A stretch of DNA of 11,986 bases from positions 1 to 11,986 of the forward strand of contig CAMBXJ010000072.1 of the NCBI GenBank assembly GCA_945871455.1, read 5' to 3'. The position numbers and the translations under genes were made by a program. Positions within the stretch are counted from its first letter, which is position 1. Every line of letters begins with the position of its first letter. This DNA is from Asaia bogorensis (GTDB taxonomy: Bacteria; Pseudomonadota; Alphaproteobacteria; Acetobacterales; Acetobacteraceae). The notes beneath the pieces were generated by a model. The model saw nothing but the letters and a program-made list of their open reading frames with translations. It did not search any database and was not told the DNA's origin. Below are positions 6,137 to 11,986 of this stretch, one piece after another.

Positions 6137-6667
6137 ATGAACATGAAGCCAAAGGTCGCGGGGGCGGCAGTCACGATCGAAACCACGGCGGCACCGACTG
6201 AAACGGCCGCTCCCAAGCTGGCTGATGCCAGCTTATCGAACCTGAGGATTGGCGTGAGCCCGGCTGATGCCGGATCCGAAGATAACCAGGCAAAGGTGAA
6301 AAAAGGTATGGAAAAAGCAATGAAGACCGCCGAGGAATTTGTCGCGTTCGGCCAGGGCAATGTCGAAGCGTTCATGAAGTCGAGCCAGATCTGGGCCGCC
6401 GGCGTGCAGGACCTGTCGAAGCAGGTCGCCGCGACCGCCCAGGCCAATTTCGACGAGACCATGAGCACCTTCAAGGCGATGTCCGCCATCAAGTCGCTGA
6501 AGGATGCGTTCGAGCTGCAGGCTGGTCTGGCGCGCTCGACCATGGAAAAGACGATGGCCGAATCCGGCCGCCTGACCGATGCGTCGCTGAAGCTGACCGA
6601 GCAGGCGATGGCTCCGATTACGGCGCGCGTGACCCTCGCCGTCGAGAAGTTCGGCAAGGCCGTCTGA
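6137..6667 (+). CDS. Phasin family protein (PHA granule-associated)
   Basis: Phasins are small amphipathic helical proteins that coat polyhydroxyalkanoate granules in the cytosol and control their number and size. The 176-residue product starts with a disordered Ala/Thr/Pro segment (about 5-32). A mostly helical domain follows (about 50-176) with the Phasin_2-type pattern: KGMEKAMKTAEEFVAFGQGN, then SSQIWAAGVQDLSKQ (82-96), FDETMSTFKAM and ITARVTLAVEKF. It has no signal peptide. The start at 6137 is chosen for its ribosome binding site (TTGGAGA, 6 nt away); the same frame is open back to 6044, but that region holds promoter signals and codes for unphasin-like residues. The gene appears monocistronic: its own promoter region lies upstream and a strong terminator follows 60 bp after the stop. 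The PHA synthase genes are not in this window, so the PHA link rests on the family alone. Confidence 0.9.
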   Translation: MNMKPKVAGAAVTIETTAAPTETAAPKLADASLSNLRIGVSPADAGSEDNQAKVKKGMEKAMKTAEEFVAFGQGNVEAFMKSSQIWAAGVQDLSKQVAATAQANFDETMSTFKAMSAIKSLKDAFELQAGLARSTMEKTMAESGRLTDASLKLTEQAMAPITARVTLAVEKFGKAV

Positions 6668-6726
6668 TCGATCGGCCAGGGGCGGGCTTGGCCCTGTCCC
6701 CGGCCCTTCATCATTCGAACAGGATC

Positions 6727-6760
6727 AAGGCCCGTGCTGCCTGGCAGCGCGGGCCTTTTT
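6727..6760 (+). terminator. Strong Rho-independent terminator after the phasin gene
   Basis: AAGGCCCGTGCTGC pairs with GCAGCGCGGGCCTT (one T-G wobble) across a 3-nt loop, giving a stem of about 14 bp that runs directly into TTTTT. It starts 60 bp after the phasin stop. On the other strand the stem is not followed by a T-run, so it serves the phasin gene and is not a good bidirectional terminator for the convergent EF-hand gene. Confidence 0.92.
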
Positions 6761-6875
6761 CGTGCGTGGTCCGGGGTTAACGCGTGACCACGCCGGACGA
6801 CAAGCGCCAGCGGGGAAGCCACACGACAACACCAGCCGCCAGACTGGTCTGCCGTTTCCAGACAGGGTGGAGTCC

Positions 6876-7340
6876 CTACGGTTTGTCGTCCTGCAACGTC
6901 TCCCCGGTTGGTTCCGTCGCGGACAATTGCGGAAACTCCTTGGTTCGGCTTGTCCCACCGACCATCGTGGTGTTGGCCGGAGGAGCCTCCGGGCGGGTTC
7001 TCTGGAACGCCGCGCGCGGGCGCAGCGGGTCGTCGACCGGCTTGCTGTTGTCCATACGAGCCTCCCGCCGAGCTTTGTGCCAAGCCCGGATGTCGTCCTG
7101 GGTGACGTAGCCTTTCCCGTCGAGATCGATGTCCTGGAAGTTGCGCGCAACGGTCGCATAGCCGGTGCGAGCCTGTTCGAGGGTCAGCCGTCCGTCCCCC
7201 GGTACGTTTGCCTTGACGAAGCGCTGCTGCCAGGTGACGCGCTGACGCGTCTCGGTTGGCGGGGCACTGGGTGGGGCGGGTTCCGCCAGGGCGGGAAAAG
7301 CAACCAGTGACAGTGTCAGCAAAGCAGGCAAAAGGCGCAT
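6876..7340 (-). CDS. Secreted small protein with degenerate EF-hand repeats
   Basis: The 154-residue product begins with a clear signal peptide (about 1-19, PALA/EP), so it should be periplasmic. Two EF-hand-like loops follow. Loop one starts at N45 and has D49-G50 but Pro at loop position 3 and Gln at position 12. Loop two starts at D72 (DLDGKGYVTQDD) with D72, D74, G77 and D83 but Lys at loop position 5. Calcium binding, if any, would be weak and mainly at loop two. The C-terminal half (about 95-154) is Pro/Arg/Thr-rich and probably disordered. The gene is 85 bp downstream of ltaE on the same strand, so it may be the last gene of the cluster or have its own promoter. A GGGAA sequence lies about 6-10 nt before the ATG. 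Function unknown; proteins of this EF-hand plus signal peptide type are common in alphaproteobacteria. Confidence 0.8.
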   Translation of the reverse strand: MRLLPALLTLSLVAFPALAEPAPPSAPPTETRQRVTWQQRFVKANVPGDGRLTLEQARTGYATVARNFQDIDLDGKGYVTQDDIRAWHKARREARMDNSKPVDDPLRPRAAFQRTRPEAPPANTTMVGGTSRTKEFPQLSATEPTGETLQDDKP

Positions 7341-7413
7341 GGGAGTTTCCCGGCTGATGATCGCGACCGGGCAATTATCGGGCGGCTATCCTAACATCTG
7401 GTGAAGATTGGGG

Positions 7414-7434
7414 TCAGCGGGCTACTCAGCGGGC
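7414..7434. repeat. 12-bp tandem duplication across the ltaE stop codon
   Basis: TCAGCGGGC occurs at 7414-7422 and 7426-7434 (period 12). On the coding strand this reads GCCCGCTGA-GTA-GCCCGCTGA, so the last residues and stop of ltaE (VAR-stop) are repeated in frame right after the real stop. It looks like a small slippage duplication. Confidence 0.6.
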
Positions 7435-8493
7435 GACCATGTCGCGAATCGTGGCGATCGCCGTCTCGATCCCGGCGCGATCCACGTCCAAATGCGTGCA
7501 GGCACGCACCCGATACCGACCGACCGTCGAAACCATGACCCCCTGGCGACGGACGCGGTCGGCCAGTTCGTCCGCGGTCAGGCCGGTCTGACTGGTATCG
7601 AAGAACACCAGGTTGGTTTCCGGCGCTTCCACCGCGATCCCGTTGACCTGAGCCAGGCCACGGGCGAGGATTTTCGCGTTGTCGTGATCCTCTGCCAGGC
7701 GCTCGATATTGTGGTCCAACGCATACAGGCATGCGGCGGCGCAAATGCCCGCCTGCCGCATCGACCCGCCGAGGCGCTGTTTCCAACGCCAGGCCTGATC
7801 GATGAACGCCTCCGATCCACACAGCACCGCACCCAACGGCGCACCGAGACCTTTGGTGAAATCCAGCCATACGGAATCGCAACCGGCTACCATTTCCCGC
7901 GCGGGGATGCCGGCCGCGACGACGGCGTTCATCAGGCGCGCGCCATCCATGTGGGTTTTCATGCCGAATTCGTGGGCGGCTTCGAACACCGCGTTCAGCT
8001 TGTCCAAGGGCCACACAGAGCCACCGCCGGAATTGGCGGTTTGCTCGACCTCCAGCAGCGTCTGCGGCGGGCTGTTGCGGCGCTTTTCACGAAACGCGGC
8101 CTGCATGGTCGGCACGTCGAACTGACCGCGATCGCCACGCAGGCCGAGGACCACGGCACCGGTCAAGGCACCCGGACCACCCCCCTCATTGGCGACGATA
8201 TGGGAGCTTTCATGGGCCAGGATCTCGTCACCCGGCCGGCAATGGGTGGCAATGGCAATCTGGTTGCACATCGTGCCGGATGGCAGAAAAACCGCGGCTT
8301 CCTTGCCCAGAAGCGCCGCCATGCGGTCGCACAGGGCATGGACCGTCGGGTCGTCGCCGTGCTGCTCGTCGCCCAACTCCGCGCGCATCATCGCGTCCTT
8401 CATCTCGGCGGACGGCCGGGTCTGCGTGTCGGAATAGAGGTTCACGCGTACGGGTGGCAGAGACGGATCGGTACGAACGGGGGCGTAAACCAT
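7426..8493 (-). CDS. ltaE: Low-specificity L-threonine aldolase (PLP-dependent)
   Basis: The enzyme splits L-threonine or L-allo-threonine to glycine and acetaldehyde, using pyridoxal phosphate. The 355-residue product is a fold-type I aminotransferase relative. PSGTMCNQ (71-78) binds the cofactor phosphate, AHESSHI (93-99) carries the cofactor-facing His region, HMDGAR (181-186) supplies the Asp that pairs with the pyridine nitrogen and an Arg. K214 in DFTKGLGAPLG is the Schiff-base lysine, and R327/R330 lie in the C-terminal domain. Length and motif order are normal. AAAGG lies about 8 nt before the ATG at 8493. The gene starts 62 bp after the Coq10-like gene on the same strand and may belong to the same transcript. 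A link to neighbouring lipoate genes through glycine and the glycine cleavage system is possible but is inference. Stereopreference cannot be read from sequence. Confidence 0.93.
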   Translation of the reverse strand: MVYAPVRTDPSLPPVRVNLYSDTQTRPSAEMKDAMMRAELGDEQHGDDPTVHALCDRMAALLGKEAAVFLPSGTMCNQIAIATHCRPGDEILAHESSHIVANEGGGPGALTGAVVLGLRGDRGQFDVPTMQAAFREKRRNSPPQTLLEVEQTANSGGGSVWPLDKLNAVFEAAHEFGMKTHMDGARLMNAVVAAGIPAREMVAGCDSVWLDFTKGLGAPLGAVLCGSEAFIDQAWRWKQRLGGSMRQAGICAAACLYALDHNIERLAEDHDNAKILARGLAQVNGIAVEAPETNLVFFDTSQTGLTADELADRVRRQGVMVSTVGRYRVRACTHLDVDRAGIETAIATIRDMVAR

Positions 8494-8555
8494 GATGCGA
8501 ACCTTTGGGCGCTGATCGCGACAGAAAAGCAGGGCGGCCGGATTCTGGGTAGGGG

Positions 8556-9017
8556 TCAGGCGTTGGTGACGGTCGGCCGAACGGCGGGCGGGCCGTAGAC
8601 ATCGCGCGCCCGCTTCAGAAAAGCGCCGACCATGCGTCGCACCGCCTCGTTGAAGACCAACCCGATCGCGGCCTGCAGGATGCGGCTACGGAACTCAAAA
8701 TCGACAAAAAAATCGACCTCGGTGCCGCGTTCATGCGGTTGGAATGTCCACTGGTTATTCAGATACCGGAATGGCCCATTTTCATACCGCACTCTCACGC
8801 TGGTCGGCCGTTCAAGATTGACCCGGCTGGTAAAGGATTCCCGGAATGGGCCGAAACCGATGGTCAGGTCCGCCACCAGTTCCGTCTCGGTGCGCGTGCG
8901 GATCCGGGCGCCGACACACCAGGGCAGGAATTTTGGGTACGAGGCCACGTCGGCGACCAGATCGAACAACTGGTCGGGGCTATACGGGACGATCTGCCGT
9001 TCGGCGTGGGTGGGCAT
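8556..9017 (-). CDS. Coq10/RatA-type START-domain protein, probable ubiquinone-binding
   Basis: This 153-residue protein has the polyketide cyclase/START (Coq10) fold that binds coenzyme Q or its precursors and supports respiratory electron transfer. The family pattern is clear: PYSPDQLFDLVADVASYPKF (11-30), PWC (32-34), a middle strand pair LTIGFGPFRESFTSRV, then ENGPFRYLNNQW (79-90) and the long C-terminal helix FNEAVRRMVGAF. E. coli RatA is a homologue that was described as an inhibitor of ribosome subunit joining. In this alphaproteobacterial setting, next to lipA and with no partner antitoxin, the quinone role is more likely. Its ATG overlaps the lipA stop by one base (TGATG), indicating translational coupling, and it has no strong ribosome binding site of its own. 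Confidence 0.9.
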   Translation of the reverse strand: MPTHAERQIVPYSPDQLFDLVADVASYPKFLPWCVGARIRTRTETELVADLTIGFGPFRESFTSRVNLERPTSVRVRYENGPFRYLNNQWTFQPHERGTEVDFFVDFEFRSRILQAAIGLVFNEAVRRMVGAFLKRARDVYGPPAVRPTVTNA

Positions 9018-9991
9018 CAGGCGGGGGGCGATGCCAGTCTGGCTTCCCGAGCGGCACGTAACGCGGCGAAGTCCGCATCGGCGTGGTAGGAACTGCGGGT
9101 CAGAGGTGTTGCCGACACCAGCAAAAAGCCCTTGGCCCGGGCGATGGTGGCATAGTCGGCGAATTCGTCCGGCGTGACGAAACTGTCCACCGCGGCGTGC
9201 TTCACGGTCGGTTGCAGGTACTGGCCGATGGTCAGGAAATCGACATCGGCGACCCGAAGGTCGTCCATCACCTGCATGATCTCGGCGCGGGTTTCGCCCA
9301 GACCGACCATCAGGCCGGACTTGGTGAAGATCGTGGGATCGGCCTGCTTCACCTGATCGAGCAGCCGCAGCGACTGGTAGTAGCGCGCGCCCGGGCGGAT
9401 CGAGGGATACAGCCGCGGCACGGTTTCCAGATTGTGGTTGAAGACATCGGGCCGGGCGTCGGCCACGACCTCGGTCGCGCCTGGTTTGCGCAGGAAGTCA
9501 GGGGTCAGAACCTCGATCGTCGTGTCTGGCGCGGCCTGGCGAATGGCGCGGATGACGGCGGCAAAATGGTCGGCACCACCGTCTGGCAGGTCGTCACGGT
9601 CAACCGAGGTGATTACCACGTGTTTCAGGCCAAGCTTCGCGACCGCGTTGGCGACGCGGGTGGGTTCGTCGGTATCCAGCGCCGCGGGCATCCCCGTGCG
9701 CACATTGCAGAAGCTGCACGCGCGGGTGCAGGTGTCGCCCATGATCATCATTGTGGCGTGACGCTGCGACCAGCATTCGCCGATATTGGGACAGGCGGCT
9801 TCCTCGCACACCGTGACCAGCTTGTTCTCGCGCATCAGGTCGCGGGTTTCCCGATACACCGGATGGGTGGGCGCCTTGACCCGGATCCAGGCGGGTTTTC
9901 GCTGGATGGGATTGTCCGGGCGATTGGCTTTCTCCGGGTGGCGGAGACTGCCATCGGTGCGGTGGTCGATGATCAGGCGGGTGGAGGACAT
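9017..9991 (-). CDS. lipA: Lipoyl synthase (radical SAM)
   Basis: LipA inserts two sulfur atoms into octanoyl groups carried by lipoyl domains, making the cofactor of pyruvate and 2-oxoglutarate dehydrogenases and glycine cleavage H protein. The 324-residue product has both iron-sulfur sites: the auxiliary cluster C62-x4-C67-x5-C73 ([12 protein letters not shown]) and the radical SAM motif C88-x3-C92-x2-C95 (CTRACSFC). The C-terminal RSSY (299-302) provides the Ser ligand (S301) of the sacrificial cluster. The PVYRETR segment and GGADHF are also typical. Nothing is missing. It lies only 6 bp downstream of lpdA and overlaps the following Coq10-like gene by one base, so the three are almost certainly one transcript. 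Octanoyltransferase (lipB) is not in the window. Confidence 0.98.
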   Translation of the reverse strand: MSSTRLIIDHRTDGSLRHPEKANRPDNPIQRKPAWIRVKAPTHPVYRETRDLMRENKLVTVCEEAACPNIGECWSQRHATMMIMGDTCTRACSFCNVRTGMPAALDTDEPTRVANAVAKLGLKHVVITSVDRDDLPDGGADHFAAVIRAIRQAAPDTTIEVLTPDFLRKPGATEVVADARPDVFNHNLETVPRLYPSIRPGARYYQSLRLLDQVKQADPTIFTKSGLMVGLGETRAEIMQVMDDLRVADVDFLTIGQYLQPTVKHAAVDSFVTPDEFADYATIARAKGFLLVSATPLTRSSYHADADFAALRAAREARLASPPA

Positions 9992-9997
9992 GTCCGG

Positions 9998-11395
9998 CTA
10001 GAAGTGGATGGCCTGCTTGTAGGCGTCAAGCACGGCCTCGTGCATCGTCTCGCTGATTGTCGGGTGGGGGAAGACCGTGTGCATCAGTTCCGCTTCCGTC
10101 GTCTCCAGGGTGCGGGCGATGGCGTAGCCCTGGATCATTTCCGTGACCTCGGCGCCGATCATGTGGGCACCGAGAAGGGCGCCGGTTTTTGCGTCGAAGA
10201 TGGTTTTGACCAGACCGTCCGGTTCGCCCATGGCGATGGCCTTGCCGTTGCCGATGAAGGGGAAGCGGCCGATTTTGACGTCGTGGCCGGCCTCCTTGGC
10301 GTGCGCTTCGGTCATCCCGACGGAGGCGATCTGCGGGCGGCAATAGGTGCAGCCGGGGATGTTGCCCGCGTCCATGGGATGGACGTCGAGGCCGGCGATC
10401 TTTTCCACACAGACCACGCCTTCATGGCTGGCTTTGTGCGCCAGCCAGGGTGGGCCGGACAGGTCACCGATGGCGTAGACCCCGGGTTCGCCGGTGCGAC
10501 TGAAGGCATCGACGACGACATGGGTCCGATCGACCTTCACGCCGGTGCCTTCCAGGCCGAGGCCTTCGACATTTCCGACGATGCCGACGGCGGAAATCAC
10601 CCGGTCCACGGTGATGTCCTGCGATTTTCCGCCCATTTCGATGGTCACTGTGATCGAGTCGGCACCTTTTTTGGCGCCCTTCACCGCGGCGCCGGTCAGG
10701 ATTTTCATGCCCTGTTTCTCAAACGCCTTGCGGGCGAAGGCAGAGATCTCGGCATCTTCCACCGGCAGAATGCGGTCGAGGACTTCGACGACGGTCACCT
10801 CGGCGCCCATGTTCAGATAGAAACTGGCGAATTCGATGCCGATCGCGCCGGAGCCTATCACCAGCAGGGATTTCGGCATCGATGTTGGGACCATCGCATC
10901 CTTGTAGGTCCAGATCAGCTTGCCGTCGGCCTCCAGGCCGGGGAGCTGGCGCGCACGGGCGCCGGTGGCCAGGATGATGTGGGGCGCTTTCAGGGTGGCG
11001 ACGGGTTTGCCGTCCTTCTCCACCGCCAAGGTCTGCTTGCCGGTGAGCTTGCCGGTGCCGTCGAACACGGTGACCTTGTTCTTGCGCAGCAAATGCGCGA
11101 CCCCGGTCGACAATTGTTTGGCGACGTTACGAGACCGCTTCACGACCTTGTCCAGGTCGAACTTCGGTTGCACGGCGTCAAACCCGTAATCCGGCAAATG
11201 ATGCAGCAGGTGGTTGATTTCCGACGTGCGTAACAGCGCCTTGGTCGGGATGCAGCCCCAGTTGAGGCAGATGCCGCCAAGGTGTTCACGCTCCACCAGT
11301 GCGGTCTTCATGCCGAGTTGTGCCGCGCGGATGGCGGCCACGTAGCCGCCCGGGCCGCCACCGAGGACGACAAGTTCGAAAGCGGTCTCAGCCAT
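9998..11395 (-). CDS. lpdA: Dihydrolipoyl dehydrogenase (E3)
   Basis: E3 reoxidises dihydrolipoyl groups of the 2-oxoacid dehydrogenase complexes and passes electrons to NAD+. Numbered from the chosen start (465 residues): FAD-binding GGGPGG (12-17), the redox disulfide C43-x4-C48 in GGICLNWGCIPTK, NAD-binding GSGAIG (181-186), the second FAD motif YAIGDLSG, and the interface catalytic pair H444 and E449 in FPHPTISE. All are intact. I chose the ATG at 11395 since AAGGAG lies 6 nt upstream; a start at 11419 in the same frame would translate through that ribosome binding site. The start overlaps the upstream GNAT gene by 8 bp. The close tie to lipA, and the general resemblance to the E3 of pyruvate dehydrogenase operons, suggest that pdhA-pdhB-pdhC lie beyond the right edge; this is inference. 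Confidence 0.97.
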   Translation of the reverse strand: MAETAFELVVLGGGPGGYVAAIRAAQLGMKTALVEREHLGGICLNWGCIPTKALLRTSEINHLLHHLPDYGFDAVQPKFDLDKVVKRSRNVAKQLSTGVAHLLRKNKVTVFDGTGKLTGKQTLAVEKDGKPVATLKAPHIILATGARARQLPGLEADGKLIWTYKDAMVPTSMPKSLLVIGSGAIGIEFASFYLNMGAEVTVVEVLDRILPVEDAEISAFARKAFEKQGMKILTGAAVKGAKKGADSITVTIEMGGKSQDITVDRVISAVGIVGNVEGLGLEGTGVKVDRTHVVVDAFSRTGEPGVYAIGDLSGPPWLAHKASHEGVVCVEKIAGLDVHPMDAGNIPGCTYCRPQIASVGMTEAHAKEAGHDVKIGRFPFIGNGKAIAMGEPDGLVKTIFDAKTGALLGAHMIGAEVTEMIQGYAIARTLETTEAELMHTVFPHPTISETMHEAVLDAYKQAIHF

Positions 11396-11885
11396 TTCGT
11401 GCTCCTTCGGCCAGCGCAATCAACGCCGGTCCCTCAAGCTGCCGCACATGCCAGTCGGTCATCCGGGTGGAGCCGATGCGTTCGTAGAATGCGATAGATG
11501 GTTCGTTCCAGTTCAAAACCCACCAGTCGATGCGGCTGCAATTTTCCGCGACGGCGCGTTGGGCGAGGCGGCGCAGCAGGGCAAGGCCGGCGCCGGTGCC
11601 ACGGTGCGCTGGCTCCACGAACAGGTCTTCCAGGAAGATGCCTCGGCGGCAGGTGAAGGTGTTGAGCGTGTAGTAGAACAGGGCAAGCCCGACCGGCGGC
11701 CCGCCGGGCGGTTCGGCGAGGATCGCGTGAGCCGATGGAGTCGGGCCGAACAGGGCCTTGGCGATGTCGTCTTCGGTTGCGGTGACCTTGTGGAGAAGCT
11801 TCTCATACTCGGCCAGGCCGCGAACCAGGCGGAACACATGGGGTGCGTCGGCGGCGGTGGCGTCGCGGATGATGGGTTGGGTCAT
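11388..11885 (-). CDS. GNAT N-acetyltransferase, spermidine/thialysine (SSAT) type
   Basis: The 165-residue product is a single GNAT domain that uses acetyl-CoA. The pattern resembles diamine and thialysine acetyltransferases: NTFTCRRGIFLEDLFVEP (75-92), the pyrophosphate loop R95-G-T-G-A-G100, WWVLNWNEPSIAFYERIG (121-138) with Y134 in the general-acid position, and a RQLEGPAL ending (148-155). In the family the substrate is an amino group on a small molecule (polyamine, thialysine or similar lysine analogue), but the exact substrate cannot be told here. The ATG at 11885 is preferred; an in-frame GTG at 11900 is possible and neither has a strong ribosome binding site. The 3' end contains the ribosome binding site of lpdA and overlaps its start by 8 bp, so translation of the two is probably coupled. 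Confidence 0.88.
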   Translation of the reverse strand: MTQPIIRDATAADAPHVFRLVRGLAEYEKLLHKVTATEDDIAKALFGPTPSAHAILAEPPGGPPVGLALFYYTLNTFTCRRGIFLEDLFVEPAHRGTGAGLALLRRLAQRAVAENCSRIDWWVLNWNEPSIAFYERIGSTRMTDWHVRQLEGPALIALAEGARNG

Positions 11886-11923
11886 GGCTATGGAATCCAC
11901 ACATGTCGGCGGCAGAGAATATT

Positions 11924-11961
11924 CTCCCCCTCCCCCTGCGGGAGGGGGTTGGGGGGAGGGG
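11924..11961. repeat. C-run/G-run imperfect inverted repeat, REP-like intergenic element
   Basis: Runs of C (CTCCCCCTCCCCC, 11924-11936) face runs of G (GGAGGGGG and GGGGGGAGGGG, to 11961) around a short TGCG centre, so the strand can fold in several registers. From memory, near-identical CTCCCCCTCCC...GGGGGAGGGG elements are frequent between genes in many alphaproteobacterial genomes. It lies about 40-75 bp upstream of the GNAT start and may also act as a transcript-end hairpin for a gene beyond the edge. No T-run follows on the minus strand after the hairpin except a short ATTCTC. Confidence 0.7.
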
Positions 11962-11986
11962 TGTTACGCGATATCTGTGCGGGTTC

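Noticed and set aside
5968..7374. A 468-codon open frame on the minus strand across the phasin and EF-hand genes
   Set aside because: It runs antisense through the phasin gene, its promoter and its terminator, and out of frame through the EF-hand gene. No domain is recognisable.
7408..8598. A 396-codon open frame on the plus strand opposite ltaE
   Set aside because: It is antisense to a complete threonine aldolase, is rich in His/Arg/Gln, and shows no family motif or ribosome binding site.
8556..9017. Reading the RatA-like protein as half of a toxin-antitoxin system
   Set aside because: No RatB-like or other antitoxin gene is adjacent, and the coupling to lipA fits the Coq10 quinone-binding role that is usual in this lineage.
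9083..11233. A 716-codon open frame on the plus strand opposite lipA and lpdA
   Set aside because: Both opposite-strand genes are certain and fill the interval with every catalytic motif. The frame is a mirror of GC-rich codon use, with no recognisable domain and His/Gly/Asp-heavy low-quality composition.
11396..11419. A longer lpdA start at 11419
   Set aside because: The added codons contain the AAGGAG ribosome binding site for the ATG at 11395, and the normal E3 N-terminus begins there.

Overview
The window looks like chromosomal DNA of a GC-rich alphaproteobacterium, most likely of the order Rhodospirillales and plausibly Acetobacteraceae. This rests on family resemblance, not on a search: the GC-rich codon use, the map-radC pair, the lpdA-lipA-Coq10/RatA string, a phasin for polyhydroxyalkanoate granules, and a D-Ala-D-Ala carboxypeptidase that carries a SPOR domain. 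I see no integrase, transposase, CRISPR array, tRNA or rRNA. Most of the window is ordinary core genome.

Layout, left to right. (1) Positions 22-1714, minus strand: map (methionine aminopeptidase) followed by radC (JAMM-domain protein). (2) A 203-bp divergent spacer, then positions 1918-3614 on the plus strand: a cytosolic M19-type dipeptidase translationally coupled (ATGA overlap) to rpiA (ribose-5-phosphate isomerase A). (3) The 3' end of rpiA runs 42 bp into the convergent gene for a VIT1/CCC1-family transporter (3573-4268, minus). (4) Position 4453-5697, minus: an exported, SPOR-tailed D-Ala-D-Ala carboxypeptidase. (5) A roughly 440-bp divergent regulatory region, then a phasin gene (6137-6667, plus) closed by a strong intrinsic terminator (6727-6760). 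(6) Positions 6876-11885, all minus and tightly packed, in transcription order: a GNAT acetyltransferase of the SSAT/thialysine type, lpdA (E3), lipA (lipoyl synthase), a Coq10/RatA START-domain protein, ltaE (threonine aldolase) and a small secreted protein with degenerate EF-hands. (7) The right edge holds a C/G-run inverted repeat of a common intergenic type.

How the genes fit together. The right-hand cluster concerns lipoate-dependent central metabolism: LipA makes the lipoyl cofactor of the 2-oxoacid dehydrogenases and glycine cleavage system, LpdA reoxidises it, and the Coq10-like protein probably serves the quinone pool that accepts the electrons. The pyruvate dehydrogenase E1/E2 genes may lie just beyond the right edge, but that is inference. 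The phasin points to storage of carbon as polyhydroxyalkanoate.

The most interesting non-coding signal is the phasin promoter region. A candidate -35/-10 pair sits between two inverted repeats that both contain TGC-N3-GCA, the core of the operator described for the PHA-responsive repressor PhaR. The most interesting coding signals are the HxH in place of HxD in the M19 dipeptidase, several substitutions next to the RpiA active-site motif, and the rpiA/VIT tail-to-tail overlap. I found no convincing evidence of an undescribed multi-gene system.
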